Assembly: GCA_003003725.1 (NCBI GenBank)
Contig: PVWI01000038.1
Location: forward strand, 1 to 32,257
Direction of reading: 5' to 3'
DNA: 32,257 bases
From: a filamentous cyanobacterium Phorm 6
GTDB lineage: Bacteria; Cyanobacteriota; Cyanobacteriia; Cyanobacteriales; Microcoleaceae
Positions 1 to 7,800 of this stretch are shown in pieces. A model generated the notes under the pieces. The model was not told where the DNA came from. It ran no database searches and was given only the letters and a program-made list of their open reading frames with translations. A program made the position numbers and the translations under genes. The first letter of the stretch is position 1. Each line of letters opens with the position of its first letter.

Positions 1-995
1 GCCGGGTGCAGCGTACCGTTAGCAGCACCGCTGGAAACCACAACCGCAGCGTGCCCGCAGCGCACCGCTAAATCAATAGCTTCGGCTCGGAGTGCTAATT
101 GTTCGGCTTTTGAGCTATGTTGAGATTGTAGGAAATGCTGTTTGAGCCGATCGAGCTTCTGCTCCAATTTTTGGCAAACCACCGCTATTACAGGCGAATC
201 TTTAGCAGTCGCCGCCGCTGAAATTATATCCAATCCCGCTCGAATACAGCCAAAAGTACCCGGAACAAAATTCAGGATATTTTTGCTGTCGTTTTCCGCA
301 ATCCACCCGACAGGTTTAACCGCAATTATTTCCGATTCATGCAGCAACCAATTATCGAGAGTTGCTGTCACAGTATTCGTCGAATTCATGGCGATTAACT
401 GCATGATTTCGCTCACAGCTATTTTACCATAAGCTGATTCAATATTAGCAAAAGGTAGCACACCAAAAACCGCGCGATTGTCTGGCAGTACCGCAGCCAC
501 AATAAACTTTTGAAATAAGCCAAAACCTGTGATCCAAGGAATATTCCCCGATAGTAAATAGCCATTTTTTACGGAAGTTGCGGTGACTGCCGGTTTGCCC
601 GTTAGCGAAGCCCTCGAAGAGGATCGCCTTAAATGCGAAAACCCAATACCTAAGCGTAACCCTTTTTGGGCGACGATCGCGCCCAAGTATCTACTTTTTA
701 GCATTTCATTGTCGCTGCTGGCAATCATCGCAGTTGCGCTGTGGTGCTGAGTTTGCAGGAAAGACAAAGCGCCGGAATATCGAGCCGTCAATTCCTGATA
801 TTCGTAAAAAGCCTCCGGTGAAATATCGGCCCCGCCCCATTTTTGGGGAACACGCAACGCTAAGAGCGATCGATTTTCCAATCCAGAAAGTGCTTTTTTC
901 AGTGCTTCCGAGTCGCTGTCGATAACTTCTGCGTGGAGTGATACGCACTCTTGCAGGTAAGTTTCTGTGCAGTTGAGAATATCTTGAAAATCCAT
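1..995 (-). CDS. Acyl-CoA dehydrogenase family protein, C-terminus cut by window edge
   Basis: An open reverse frame starts at an ATG whose A is at base 995 and runs off the left edge without a stop (about 331 codons visible). The N-terminal part reads like the acyl-CoA dehydrogenase N and middle domains: a VPQKWGGADISPEAFYEYQEL segment near residues 51-70, then QTQHHSATAMIAS, and GYLLSGNIPWITGFG, which resembles the flavin/substrate-contacting middle domain. Members are FAD-dependent oxidoreductases; the substrate here is not predictable. The C-terminal helical domain with the catalytic base lies outside the window. Oddity: just after the conserved-looking LGIGFSHLRR, about nine residues (roughly RSSSRASLT) are encoded by a 28-base dispersed repeat that recurs elsewhere in the window, so the protein carries a repeat-encoded insertion. 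It is separated from the next reverse gene by a MITE-like repeat and is probably transcribed alone. The family call is good, the exact enzyme unknown. Confidence 0.75.
   Translation of the reverse strand, partial: MDFQDILNCTETYLQECVSLHAEVIDSDSEALKKALSGLENRSLLALRVPQKWGGADISPEAFYEYQELTARYSGALSFLQTQHHSATAMIASSDNEMLKSRYLGAIVAQKGLRLGIGFSHLRRSSSRASLTGKPAVTATSVKNGYLLSGNIPWITGFGLFQKFIVAAVLPDNRAVFGVLPFANIESAYGKIAVSEIMQLIAMNSTNTVTATLDNWLLHESEIIAVKPVGWIAENDSKNILNFVPGTFGCIRAGLDIISAAATAKDSPVIAVVCQKLEQKLDRLKQHFLQSQHSSKAEQLALRAEAIDLAVRCGHAAVVVSSGAANGTLHP
600..627. repeat. Dispersed 28-base repeat, in-frame copy inside the acyl-CoA dehydrogenase gene
   Basis: These 28 bases differ at one position from the intergenic copy at 8467-8494; both run from CGTTAGCG to GAGGATCGC. 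The same ends, in reverse orientation, bound a longer copy at 5137-5185. Here the repeat lies inside a coding frame and adds about nine residues without disrupting it. Confidence 0.8.
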
Positions 996-1303
996 GTTTT
1001 ATAATTAATTTATAGCAGAGGTAGGGACACGGCGCTGTGCCCTTCTTCGTGTCAACTTAAGCTTGAAAACCTTTGTATCTCTCGTTTATAGCCGAGTCTC
1101 GATCCCCCTAAATCCCCCTTAAGAAGGGGGACTTTGATCGGACTCTTGTCCCCCCCTTCTTAAGGGGGGCTAGGGGGGATCTGGCCTTAATAGTCAAACA
1201 GCCATCTGTGACTGGGTTTGACCTTAAGTTGACACGACAAAAGGCAGTGCCGTGTCCCTACGGCTCTTGTGGGGCGAGCCTAAAAACCCGCCCCAAAACT
1301 AAC
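996..1303. other. Intergenic region almost filled by a palindromic element
   Basis: This 308-base gap between two reverse genes has no convincing ORF. It holds the MITE-like element at 1021-1260 and short flanks. The strong inner hairpin would form in transcripts leaving the cytidylyltransferase gene and may act as its transcriptional end, but no clean terminator U-tract follows it. Confidence 0.6.
1021..1260. mobile_element. MITE-like element with about 40-base terminal inverted repeats
   Basis: The left end (1021-1061, GTAGGGACACGGC... to ...GTGTCAACTTAAG) is an imperfect reverse complement of the right end (1221-1260, CTTAAGTTGACACG... to ...GCCGTGTCCCTA). Inside sits a nested inverted repeat, 1101-1130 against 1151-1181, each arm itself near-palindromic around CCTTAAGAAGG. 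There is no ORF. A second copy of the right end occurs at 3349-3387. A non-autonomous, transposon-derived element is the simplest reading; no target-site duplication was recognised at the flanks. Confidence 0.6.
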
Positions 1304-2080
1304 TTATTTCCACACTTTCCAAGGAGCCTTCTCTTCATCCCAAAGTTCGTTTAAATACTTATATTCTCGATAAGTATCCATCGCATAAAAGAAGCCATCG
1401 TGACGGTAAGCCATCAACTGCCCGTCTGCGGCCAAACGCTGCATCGGCTCCTGTTCTAAAACACAATCATCTGCTCCCAAATACTCAAACACCCGGCGGT
1501 TAAGTATCATATATCCAATACTAATCCAGCCATCTATTTGAGGTTTTTCGGCAAATTCTAGTACGTTACCATCGCTATCTACATCCAAAATTCCAAAGCG
1601 AGAAATCGGGCGAAATGTAGTAACAGTTGCTAGCTTCCCGTGAGACTTATGAAAATCTACAAGCGCCTCTAGATCAACATCAGCAACTCCATCGCCGTAT
1701 GTCACCATGAAATTGTCGTTGTCGATATATTTTTCGATCCGTTTCACCCGCCCTCCCGTCAAGCTTTCTGCGCCAGTGTCAGCCAGCGTTACATTAAAAT
1801 CTTGTTCGCGATGTTCCTCATGATAGGTAATGCTATTTTTGCGTCCCAGACAGACAGTAAAGTCATTGTTCATGGCTTCATAATTAAGGAAATATTCTTT
1901 AATCATGTTCCCGCGATAGCCCAAGCACACCACAAAGTTTTGAAAGCCATAGTGGGCATAAATTTTCATGATGTGCCAAATAATCGGACGCCCGCCGACA
2001 TCAACTAAAGGTTTGGGGCGAAATTCTGTTTCTTCTCTGAGACGAGTACCGAGGCCGCCAGCTAGGATAACTACTTGCAT
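1304..2080 (-). CDS. rfbF: Glucose-1-phosphate cytidylyltransferase
   Basis: The 258-residue protein matches the RfbF/DdhA family, which makes CDP-glucose from CTP and alpha-D-glucose 1-phosphate in the cytosol, the first step towards CDP-3,6-dideoxyhexoses and related sugars. The nucleotidyltransferase signature is complete: GGLGTRLREETEFRPKPLV at about residues 8-26, with K23 in the position that usually contacts the phosphates, and YGDGVADVD near residues 128-136 as the metal/nucleotide loop. Length is normal for the family. The usual partner, CDP-glucose 4,6-dehydratase (rfbG), is not next to it: a repeat and an acyl-CoA dehydrogenase lie downstream and a divergent toxin cassette upstream. 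The enzyme therefore appears as an isolated gene, perhaps supplying CDP-glucose to glycan genes elsewhere. Confidence 0.92.
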   Translation of the reverse strand: MQVVILAGGLGTRLREETEFRPKPLVDVGGRPIIWHIMKIYAHYGFQNFVVCLGYRGNMIKEYFLNYEAMNNDFTVCLGRKNSITYHEEHREQDFNVTLADTGAESLTGGRVKRIEKYIDNDNFMVTYGDGVADVDLEALVDFHKSHGKLATVTTFRPISRFGILDVDSDGNVLEFAEKPQIDGWISIGYMILNRRVFEYLGADDCVLEQEPMQRLAADGQLMAYRHDGFFYAMDTYREYKYLNELWDEEKAPWKVWK

Positions 2081-2327
2081 TTTTTCACGTTTTTAAAGAT
2101 GATCAATTAACTTATCATCAATCATCAGCGATTTTTTCAAAGAATTATTAACATTTTCTCATAGTGAGTGAAGCTTTGTAAACCTCAGAAATTATGAACT
2201 TTTATAAAAAATCGTAGGTACAAATTATTAAAATGCAGCGCGCAATTTTTAACTAACCAATGGTATATTAGTAAATAGACTAAACAACAGTAGACAGCTA
2301 TACAGAATATAAGAAAGAGATTTAACC

Positions 2328-2867
2328 ATGAAAAGTCAACTCGATCGCCTAAAAAGATTTTTAGGTATCCTATGTGCGATCGCCTCAATCACAATCTTAT
2401 TCCACTCGGCAATACCTGCGGTTTACGCCACGGTTGTTGCACCGCAAATCTCAACGATACCACAAACCACCGTAGCTTTTGTCCCCAACATCCCGGGCGG
2501 CGGATTGGACTTTCACGAAGCAGCAGGAGGACATACTTTAGAGAGACACGTTGGCAAAACAGAAGCACAACTAGGACAGCGACTCGAAAAGGAGAAGAGA
2601 ATTTCTGGTGCATCTTCCTTTACTTATCGTTCCGTCGCCGAAGCGGCGATTGCGGAAGCAATGAGCAAAAATCAAAGTGCGATCGACTCCTGGATGAAAA
2701 GTCGAGCTAATCGTTATACGATCGACTACGACGCCAACAGAATAATTGGCATTACTTTGCGCCGCCGCGCATCCAAAGCAACTCAGACATCTCGCTTGAG
2801 AATCGTCCTCCAGCGCAGCACCAAATTACCTCCCGGATACTTTATTCTCACAGCATATCCCCAATGA
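2328..2867 (+). CDS. Secreted RNase A-like (CdiA-CT type) toxin
   Basis: The 179-residue protein has a Sec signal peptide: basic MKSQLDRLKR, a hydrophobic stretch to about residue 30 and a likely cleavage after AVYA (residue 34). The mature part resembles the bacterial RNase A-fold domain at the C-terminus of some CdiA contact-dependent inhibition toxins: GGHTLERHVGKT (68-78), a Q-RLEKEKRISGASSF stretch (84-98), an AEAAIAEAM helix and the C-terminal YFILTAYP. From memory, the Yersinia kristensenii CdiA-CT active site is His175, Arg186, Thr276 and Tyr278; H74, R85, T175 and Y177 here have exactly the same spacing. The predicted activity is RNA cleavage in a neighbouring cell. Unlike CdiA there is no filament, only a signal peptide and a linker of about 20 residues. 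The stop overlaps the immunity start by ATGA. A cell-wall or self-processing role cannot be excluded, but a toxin is the best reading. Confidence 0.75.
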   Translation: MKSQLDRLKRFLGILCAIASITILFHSAIPAVYATVVAPQISTIPQTTVAFVPNIPGGGLDFHEAAGGHTLERHVGKTEAQLGQRLEKEKRISGASSFTYRSVAEAAIAEAMSKNQSAIDSWMKSRANRYTIDYDANRIIGITLRRRASKATQTSRLRIVLQRSTKLPPGYFILTAYPQ

Positions 2868-3163
2868 TCGATCAATTTCCTAATTTAACCCAATTTTTCA
2901 GTTCCTACTTTCACCAAGACTGGCCGCTAGAAGCTGAAACTGCCAGCGATGTAATCAGCAACTACCTGAGCAGCGAACCGCCCGAAAGTATTGAAGCGAC
3001 ATCGGAAGAACTTAGCAAATTGCTCGAAATGCCGATCGCCCCAGCCGACTTAGAAACATTCATCCTCGATGAATTAGGCTGTTATTATGACCCAACATCC
3101 GAAAATCAAACAGTCAGAGAATGGCTGGAATCAGTGCAAAAATCTTTGATAAATCCCAGCTAA
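2864..3163 (+). CDS. CdiI-like immunity protein
   Basis: This 99-residue acidic cytosolic protein has no signal peptide. Its start (FPNLTQFFSSYFHQDWPLE, residues 5-23, then DVISNYL) is the hallmark of the small CdiI_2-type contact-dependent growth inhibition immunity family, many members of which follow CdiA-CT toxins. The start codon overlaps the toxin stop as ATGA (2864-2867), so the two are probably translationally coupled, giving protection whenever toxin is made. Expected role: bind and neutralise the RNase A-like toxin in producing and sister cells. The acidic composition suits binding to a basic RNase. The match to this family, together with the toxin homology upstream, makes each call stronger than either alone. 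Confidence 0.8.
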   Translation: MIDQFPNLTQFFSSYFHQDWPLEAETASDVISNYLSSEPPESIEATSEELSKLLEMPIAPADLETFILDELGCYYDPTSENQTVREWLESVQKSLINPS

Positions 3164-3204
3164 ACTTAAGCTGTCAGTCCGGCAAATCCTCACGCCTACC
3201 CGCT

Positions 3205-3339
3205 AGTCCGCCAGGGAATGAATTCCCTGTCTAATAGCTAAAGTCCTCGCTATGAGGACTAATGAGTTTAAAAATCTTCTTCTCAGTCCTCTTAAGAGGA
3301 CTTTAGCTTTGAGACAGGGGTTTCAACCCCTGGCGGACT
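3205..3339. repeat. Large imperfect inverted repeat (about 55-base arms)
   Basis: The left arm 3205-3260 (AGTCCGCCAGGG... to ...GAGGACT) and right arm 3285-3339 (AGTCCTCTTAAGAGGACT... to ...CCTGGCGGACT) are reverse complements over most of their length, and each contains its own small palindrome. The loop is about 24 bases. The element fills the space between the convergent immunity and glycosidase genes, so the hairpin forms in both transcripts and could end either. Its inner AAGTCCT...AGGACT core resembles the GTAGTNAGGACT hairpin family found elsewhere in the window. Confidence 0.75.
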
Positions 3340-3348
3340 ATGGGTTGT

Positions 3349-3387
3349 ACCTTAAGTTGACACGCCTTGGACACTGCCGTGTCCCTA
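3349..3387. repeat. Solo copy of the MITE-like right end
   Basis: These 39 bases (ACCTTAAGTTGACACG... to ...CTGCCGTGTCCCTA) match the right terminal repeat at 1221-1260 with few differences. No matching left end was recognised, so it is a solo or degraded copy. It ends at the glycosidase stop codon. Confidence 0.65.
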
Positions 3388-4713
3388 CTTGCTAACCGTC
3401 AACAAGTAACCTTCATGTACATTGAAGTTAGAAATAACATAATTCAAGCTATTTCCACCAACCGAAACACTTTCTTCTTTAACAGTGACCAGCTTCTGCA
3501 CAGCCCCTTCTAGATTGTTAGGAATCTTCTCTAATTTCAGACTAATTTTTTGACCGCTTTGAATACCTAGAGCTTGCAAATTCGCCAGATTCAAAGTAAC
3601 AGTTGTGGCTGACGAATAATTGCGGTCAAAATAACCTAAAAGCACCTGTGCTTTACCTTCAGGATTTGACTTGCTAGCTAAGGCCACAAGGCGATCGTTA
3701 TCCGATCGACTCAGCACCCGCGAATTCACTCCGTCAGCATAAGCTTTGTATGTCCACCAAGCCGCCCTCGGCTCAAAAGTATTCGGCACAACCATCCCAG
3801 TCAGCGTATTATTGAAGCAATTGCTAACTTTTTTAGCTCCTGTTGTATCCCAACAAGCTCTGCAAGCACCATCAGCTTTGGCATACTCTAAGTTATACAA
3901 ATAACCTAAAATTTCCCCCGGCTGATATTGAGCTAATTCCCCAACAATTTCGTTGACATAAATTTTTTGCAACTTCAGTTCCTTATAAAAAGGACTTTGT
4001 TGAAAATTGCGTTTTGCATCGATTACGTGGTCGTCCACAAATAAAATTATGGTATCATTGAGTTCGTGCCAAGCCAGAAAATTTACCTCCAGTTTATTCG
4101 CTTTGCAGTAATCCAAAAAAGCAGCGAGATATTCTTTGTTGTAAGTGCTGATGCTCGGCCCACCAATCATCGCTGACGGCCCCAATTCTTCCCGCAAGAT
4201 TTTGTAAGCCCTTTTGTAAGTTTCAAAGAATTGTTCTCTGCTTCCCTTCCAAAACGGATTGATTAAATCAGGTTCATTCCAGATATCCCAAATAATTTTT
4301 TTGCCCTTATTTTGCTGTGCTAACTGTCGGATGAAGGCTTCCCACTCGGGATAATTTTGATAGGGCCAGCCTTTGGGGTTGGTGCCGTAGCCCCACAAGT
4401 CGCTAACTAATAGTTGAAATTCGGCGCCGCTGGCGATTACTCGATCGTACACATCGAGTCTTCCCACACGCCACAGCTTCGGCTGCAAGGGCTTGACAGA
4501 GCTATCGGGGGGCTTTGTAGGGTCGATTCCGTGCAGGAAGCCGCTCATGGAGATGATACCAGTGGCTGGCTGTCCAAAATCGACTGTGATGTTCGATCGA
4601 ATTTGGGCGATCGCATTTTGCTGCCCAAAATATGCGATTAACAGGACAGTTACCAAAGCTAAGCAAATTGGTAACAGCTTATTAATAGGTTTGAAATTGA
4701 AGGTGAATTGCAT
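3385..4713 (-). CDS. Exported clan GH-A glycoside hydrolase (GH39-like)
   Basis: The 442-residue form starts at the ATG at 4713, giving MQFTFNFKPINKLLPICLALVTVL... as a clean signal peptide or N-terminal anchor ending near AIAQ (about residue 36). A longer frame from 4776 adds 21 residues encoded by a repeat hairpin, so it is rejected. The mature part looks like a TIM-barrel glycosidase of clan GH-A: IIWDIWNEPD supplies the acid/base Glu (E147) after strand 4, and KIYVNEIVGE the likely nucleophile (E255) after strand 7. A beta-sandwich-like tail (about 330-442) resembles the GH39 C-terminal domain. Expected role: hydrolysis of a beta-linked polysaccharide outside the cytoplasmic membrane, plausibly the cell's own exopolysaccharide, since a glycosyltransferase gene lies just upstream on the same strand (4833-8381). 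The substrate cannot be read from sequence. Confidence 0.7.
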   Translation of the reverse strand: MQFTFNFKPINKLLPICLALVTVLLIAYFGQQNAIAQIRSNITVDFGQPATGIISMSGFLHGIDPTKPPDSSVKPLQPKLWRVGRLDVYDRVIASGAEFQLLVSDLWGYGTNPKGWPYQNYPEWEAFIRQLAQQNKGKKIIWDIWNEPDLINPFWKGSREQFFETYKRAYKILREELGPSAMIGGPSISTYNKEYLAAFLDYCKANKLEVNFLAWHELNDTIILFVDDHVIDAKRNFQQSPFYKELKLQKIYVNEIVGELAQYQPGEILGYLYNLEYAKADGACRACWDTTGAKKVSNCFNNTLTGMVVPNTFEPRAAWWTYKAYADGVNSRVLSRSDNDRLVALASKSNPEGKAQVLLGYFDRNYSSATTVTLNLANLQALGIQSGQKISLKLEKIPNNLEGAVQKLVTVKEESVSVGGNSLNYVISNFNVHEGYLLTVSK

Positions 4714-4731
4714 ATTGTATTTGGTGGCTAG

Positions 4732-4803
4732 GGTTTGTAGTGAGGACTTCAGTCCTCTCCAGAATATTTTAGGCAATCCGGACTAAAGTCCTAACTACAA
4801 ACC
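4732..4803. repeat. GTAGT-AGGACT hairpin repeat
   Basis: The left arm from 4732 (GGTTTGTAGTGAGGACTTC) pairs with the right arm ending at 4803 with about two mismatches over 24 bases. It belongs to a palindrome family also at 20721-20744 (half), 25955-26047 and 30722-30790. It sits between the glycosyltransferase and glycosidase genes and creates the false N-terminus of the longer glycosidase frame. Confidence 0.75.
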
Positions 4804-4832
4804 GATTTGTAGCAAGCGAAACTCAAACATAT

Positions 4833-7800
4833 CTAACGAACAGACAAAGCAAATTCCGAACCCTGGATTGATGCGATCAATTCTTGCCAAGCTGCGGAAT
4901 GAGTTAGCGAGTAAGTATCAAGTTTAACGCCCTTTTCTGAAGATAGCATCACAAAATTTGTGATCCAACTCAAAATAGTTTCTGTGGTAAACAGCGGCGT
5001 GCATTTCCAAGATGACTGCAACTTCTCCACCATCCCGGACATATCCCCGCGATCCCAAGCTTGCCATGCCTGCCATACTAGATAATAGTAATAGAGCATA
5101 CTGTCAACTTTTTCGATCTGCTTTTGGACTTTGGGGGCGATCCTCTTCGTTGGCGCAGCCCCCGTAGGGGCGGGCTGCGCTAACGCAAATTTGTCTCGAT
5201 TGCTGCTAGCAGATAAGACTTGGGTGATAACTTCTGCGTATTCCAAAAGCATCCGTTCTTCCTTGAAAAATTCTTGAGCCCGCAGCTTGCAAGCTTGTCC
5301 TGCAAGCCTCCGCAATTCTTGATTTTGCGCCCACAGTTCTACCGTTTCAGCTAACTCTCGTGCTGTCTGTTGCGGGTCAATTTTGGGATCGGCGATTAAC
5401 TTTCCTGTGTCTCCCAACTCTTCGGGAATGCCGCTGACTGCTGTAGCAATTACGGGCAGTTCTTTCGCCATTGCTTCCATTACTGCTAGCGGCATTCCCT
5501 CAGATTCGGAAGATAAAATAAAGATGTCGCTGGCGTCCAACCAATCGGCAATATCCCACCGCTGACCTAAGAATTTAACTTGTTCGGTGACTCCCAATTG
5601 GCTGACAGTTGCTCTCAATTCCGGTTCCATGTTATCGTGAGTGGCAGAACCGGGGCCAGCCCAAACGAAGTATAACTGCGACCAAATTGGACGATTTTTC
5701 AGTTGGGCGATCGCCTGCAATTGATACTGATATCCTTTAATTGGAGTCAGTCTCGCCGCCGTGAAACAAACGACAGCATCTTCGGGGATGCCTTGTTCTT
5801 GCCGCAGGCGCTGGCGGTTTGAGAGATTTCTCGGTTCAAAATAACTGTCCGGTCTGCCATAATAAATCACTTTTCCCCGTTCCAGAGGCACTTTAAAAAT
5901 TCTCTTGAACAAGTTTAAATTCTCGTGAGAAACAGCGATTACGGCTTTGGCTAAATCGTACTGATAGGACACTGCATCGAAATAGGGAATCTGATCGCCG
6001 CGGTTAAAAGTTTGATAAGTGCGATCGATATAACCGAGAGTAATTACGTAAGGGATGTTTTGTTTGATCGCAACTTGTTTCGCCGCAAAATTTGCCATCG
6101 GCCAACCGTCGCTAAATATAATTAAATCAGGTTTAGCTTGCGCGTAAATTTGTTCAGCATCGCGACAATTGTAAGCAATTCGTAAAAACTCTTTCATCGT
6201 ATCGAACTCCAGCCAAATATGCTCTATGCCTAGCTGCTGTTGTTCGGTAATTAAAGGATTAGAAGTTCTAGTTTGCACGCTAGTAACTCGGTAGCCGTCG
6301 GCTGCTAATTTGCAAAGCAGCGAGTGGTTAAACTGCGCTAAGCCGCCGATTCCGTGGTCTTCTGCGTACAGGAGTACGTGCCCTGCCAGCTTGCGGTAAC
6401 TTGAACTAGGTGCTGATTTAAATTGATAGGTATTGTTGGCAGCCTCTACCACGATGTCTTGCCATTCTGGTAAATTGGTTAAGGCGTAAGCATCAAAGTT
6501 GCTGCCGTATTCTTCCGAAGCAACTCTAAAATTTTCCAACCATTTAAACACAGTTTCCGTGCCAGTAAAAGGAGTATAGTACAGAGATTTTTGCAGACAC
6601 TCGACCATCTCTGCCAAATATCCGTCGCGGTACATCCGCCACGCTATCCACACTAAACATTTGTAACGTTCTGCCTTTTTTAGTTTGCGTATGCGATCGG
6701 GCAAATCGGGTCTAGCGAAAAACTGTTCCATCACAGTTTCCATACTTTTCATCACTTTTGGCCCGCCGGACATCAGATTTTGATCGTGCTGGCGGTAGCA
6801 GGTTAATATCTCTTTCAACCAAACACATTTGCAGCCTTTTAAAGCCAAACGCAAAGCAAAATCTAAATCTTCGGTTGGCGGAAAGCGAGGGTCAAAACCG
6901 CCCAGACGTTCCCACCACTCGCGCCGCAGCATCATCGCGCTGGGACGCACATTTTTGTAGACTACAAAGGTTTCTAAATCTAAGTTGGGCGCGGCTTCCC
7001 AAGGCAGGGATGCGCAGATATCTTTTCCGGTTTCATCGACCATCAACCAGCCATTTTGTACCATCCCTAAAGAGGGGTCAGCTTCAAAACAAGCAATTTG
7101 TTTAGCGAGTTTTTCGGGCAGAAAGAAGTCGTCCGCATCTAGAAAAGCTAAGAATTCGCCTTTTGCTAGTTCGCAAGCGCGATTTCGAGCCATTGCTGCT
7201 CCTTGATTTTCCTGATAGACGTACTGAATTACATCGCGGTAAGGCTCTAGAATTTGCCTTGTATTGTCTGTAGATCCGTCGTCTATGACAATAATTTCCC
7301 AGTCTTGGTAAGTTTGCTCGATCGCACTTTCGACGGCTATACTAATGTAGCGCTCGCAGTTGTAGGCGGGGATAATGACGCTGACTCGCGGTGTTTTTGA
7401 GGGAATTATGCTAGCCATTAATTGCTTCCATTGTGATAGGTTTCTTAATACTTGAAAATCGATTGTACGTCCGTAAGCTTTAGCAATAGCAGCCAGACGT
7501 TTGAGCCAATCTGTGACTGTTTGTTTTGCAGAATAAGGACTGTAGCGGAGAGATTTTTGAAAAAATTCCACCGCTTCTACAGGATAGCTACTATAGTACA
7601 ATTGCCACGCCATCCACGTCAATGCTTCGTAGAAAGCCGGATTTTCTAACTCGCGGATGTGCGGAGGCAAATCTGGAAGCTGGAAAAATTTTTGTTTTAA
7701 GGTGATAAAAAGATTTGCTTGTTTGAGCGCTTTTTTTATTGATACATTTTGGTCATGCTGGCGGTAGGATACTGTGACTTGATGCAGCCATGCTGCTTCG

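Noticed and set aside
142-432. Forward 96-codon frame near the left edge
   Set aside because: It is the antisense of the acyl-CoA dehydrogenase coding frame, which has clear family motifs.
2389-2613. Antisense frame to the toxin gene as a possible antitoxin
   Set aside because: No protein family likeness or ribosome site; the overlapping downstream immunity gene explains protection.
4714-4776. Longer N-terminus for the glycosidase
   Set aside because: The extra 21 residues are translated from a hairpin repeat, and the signal peptide only makes sense from ATG 4713.
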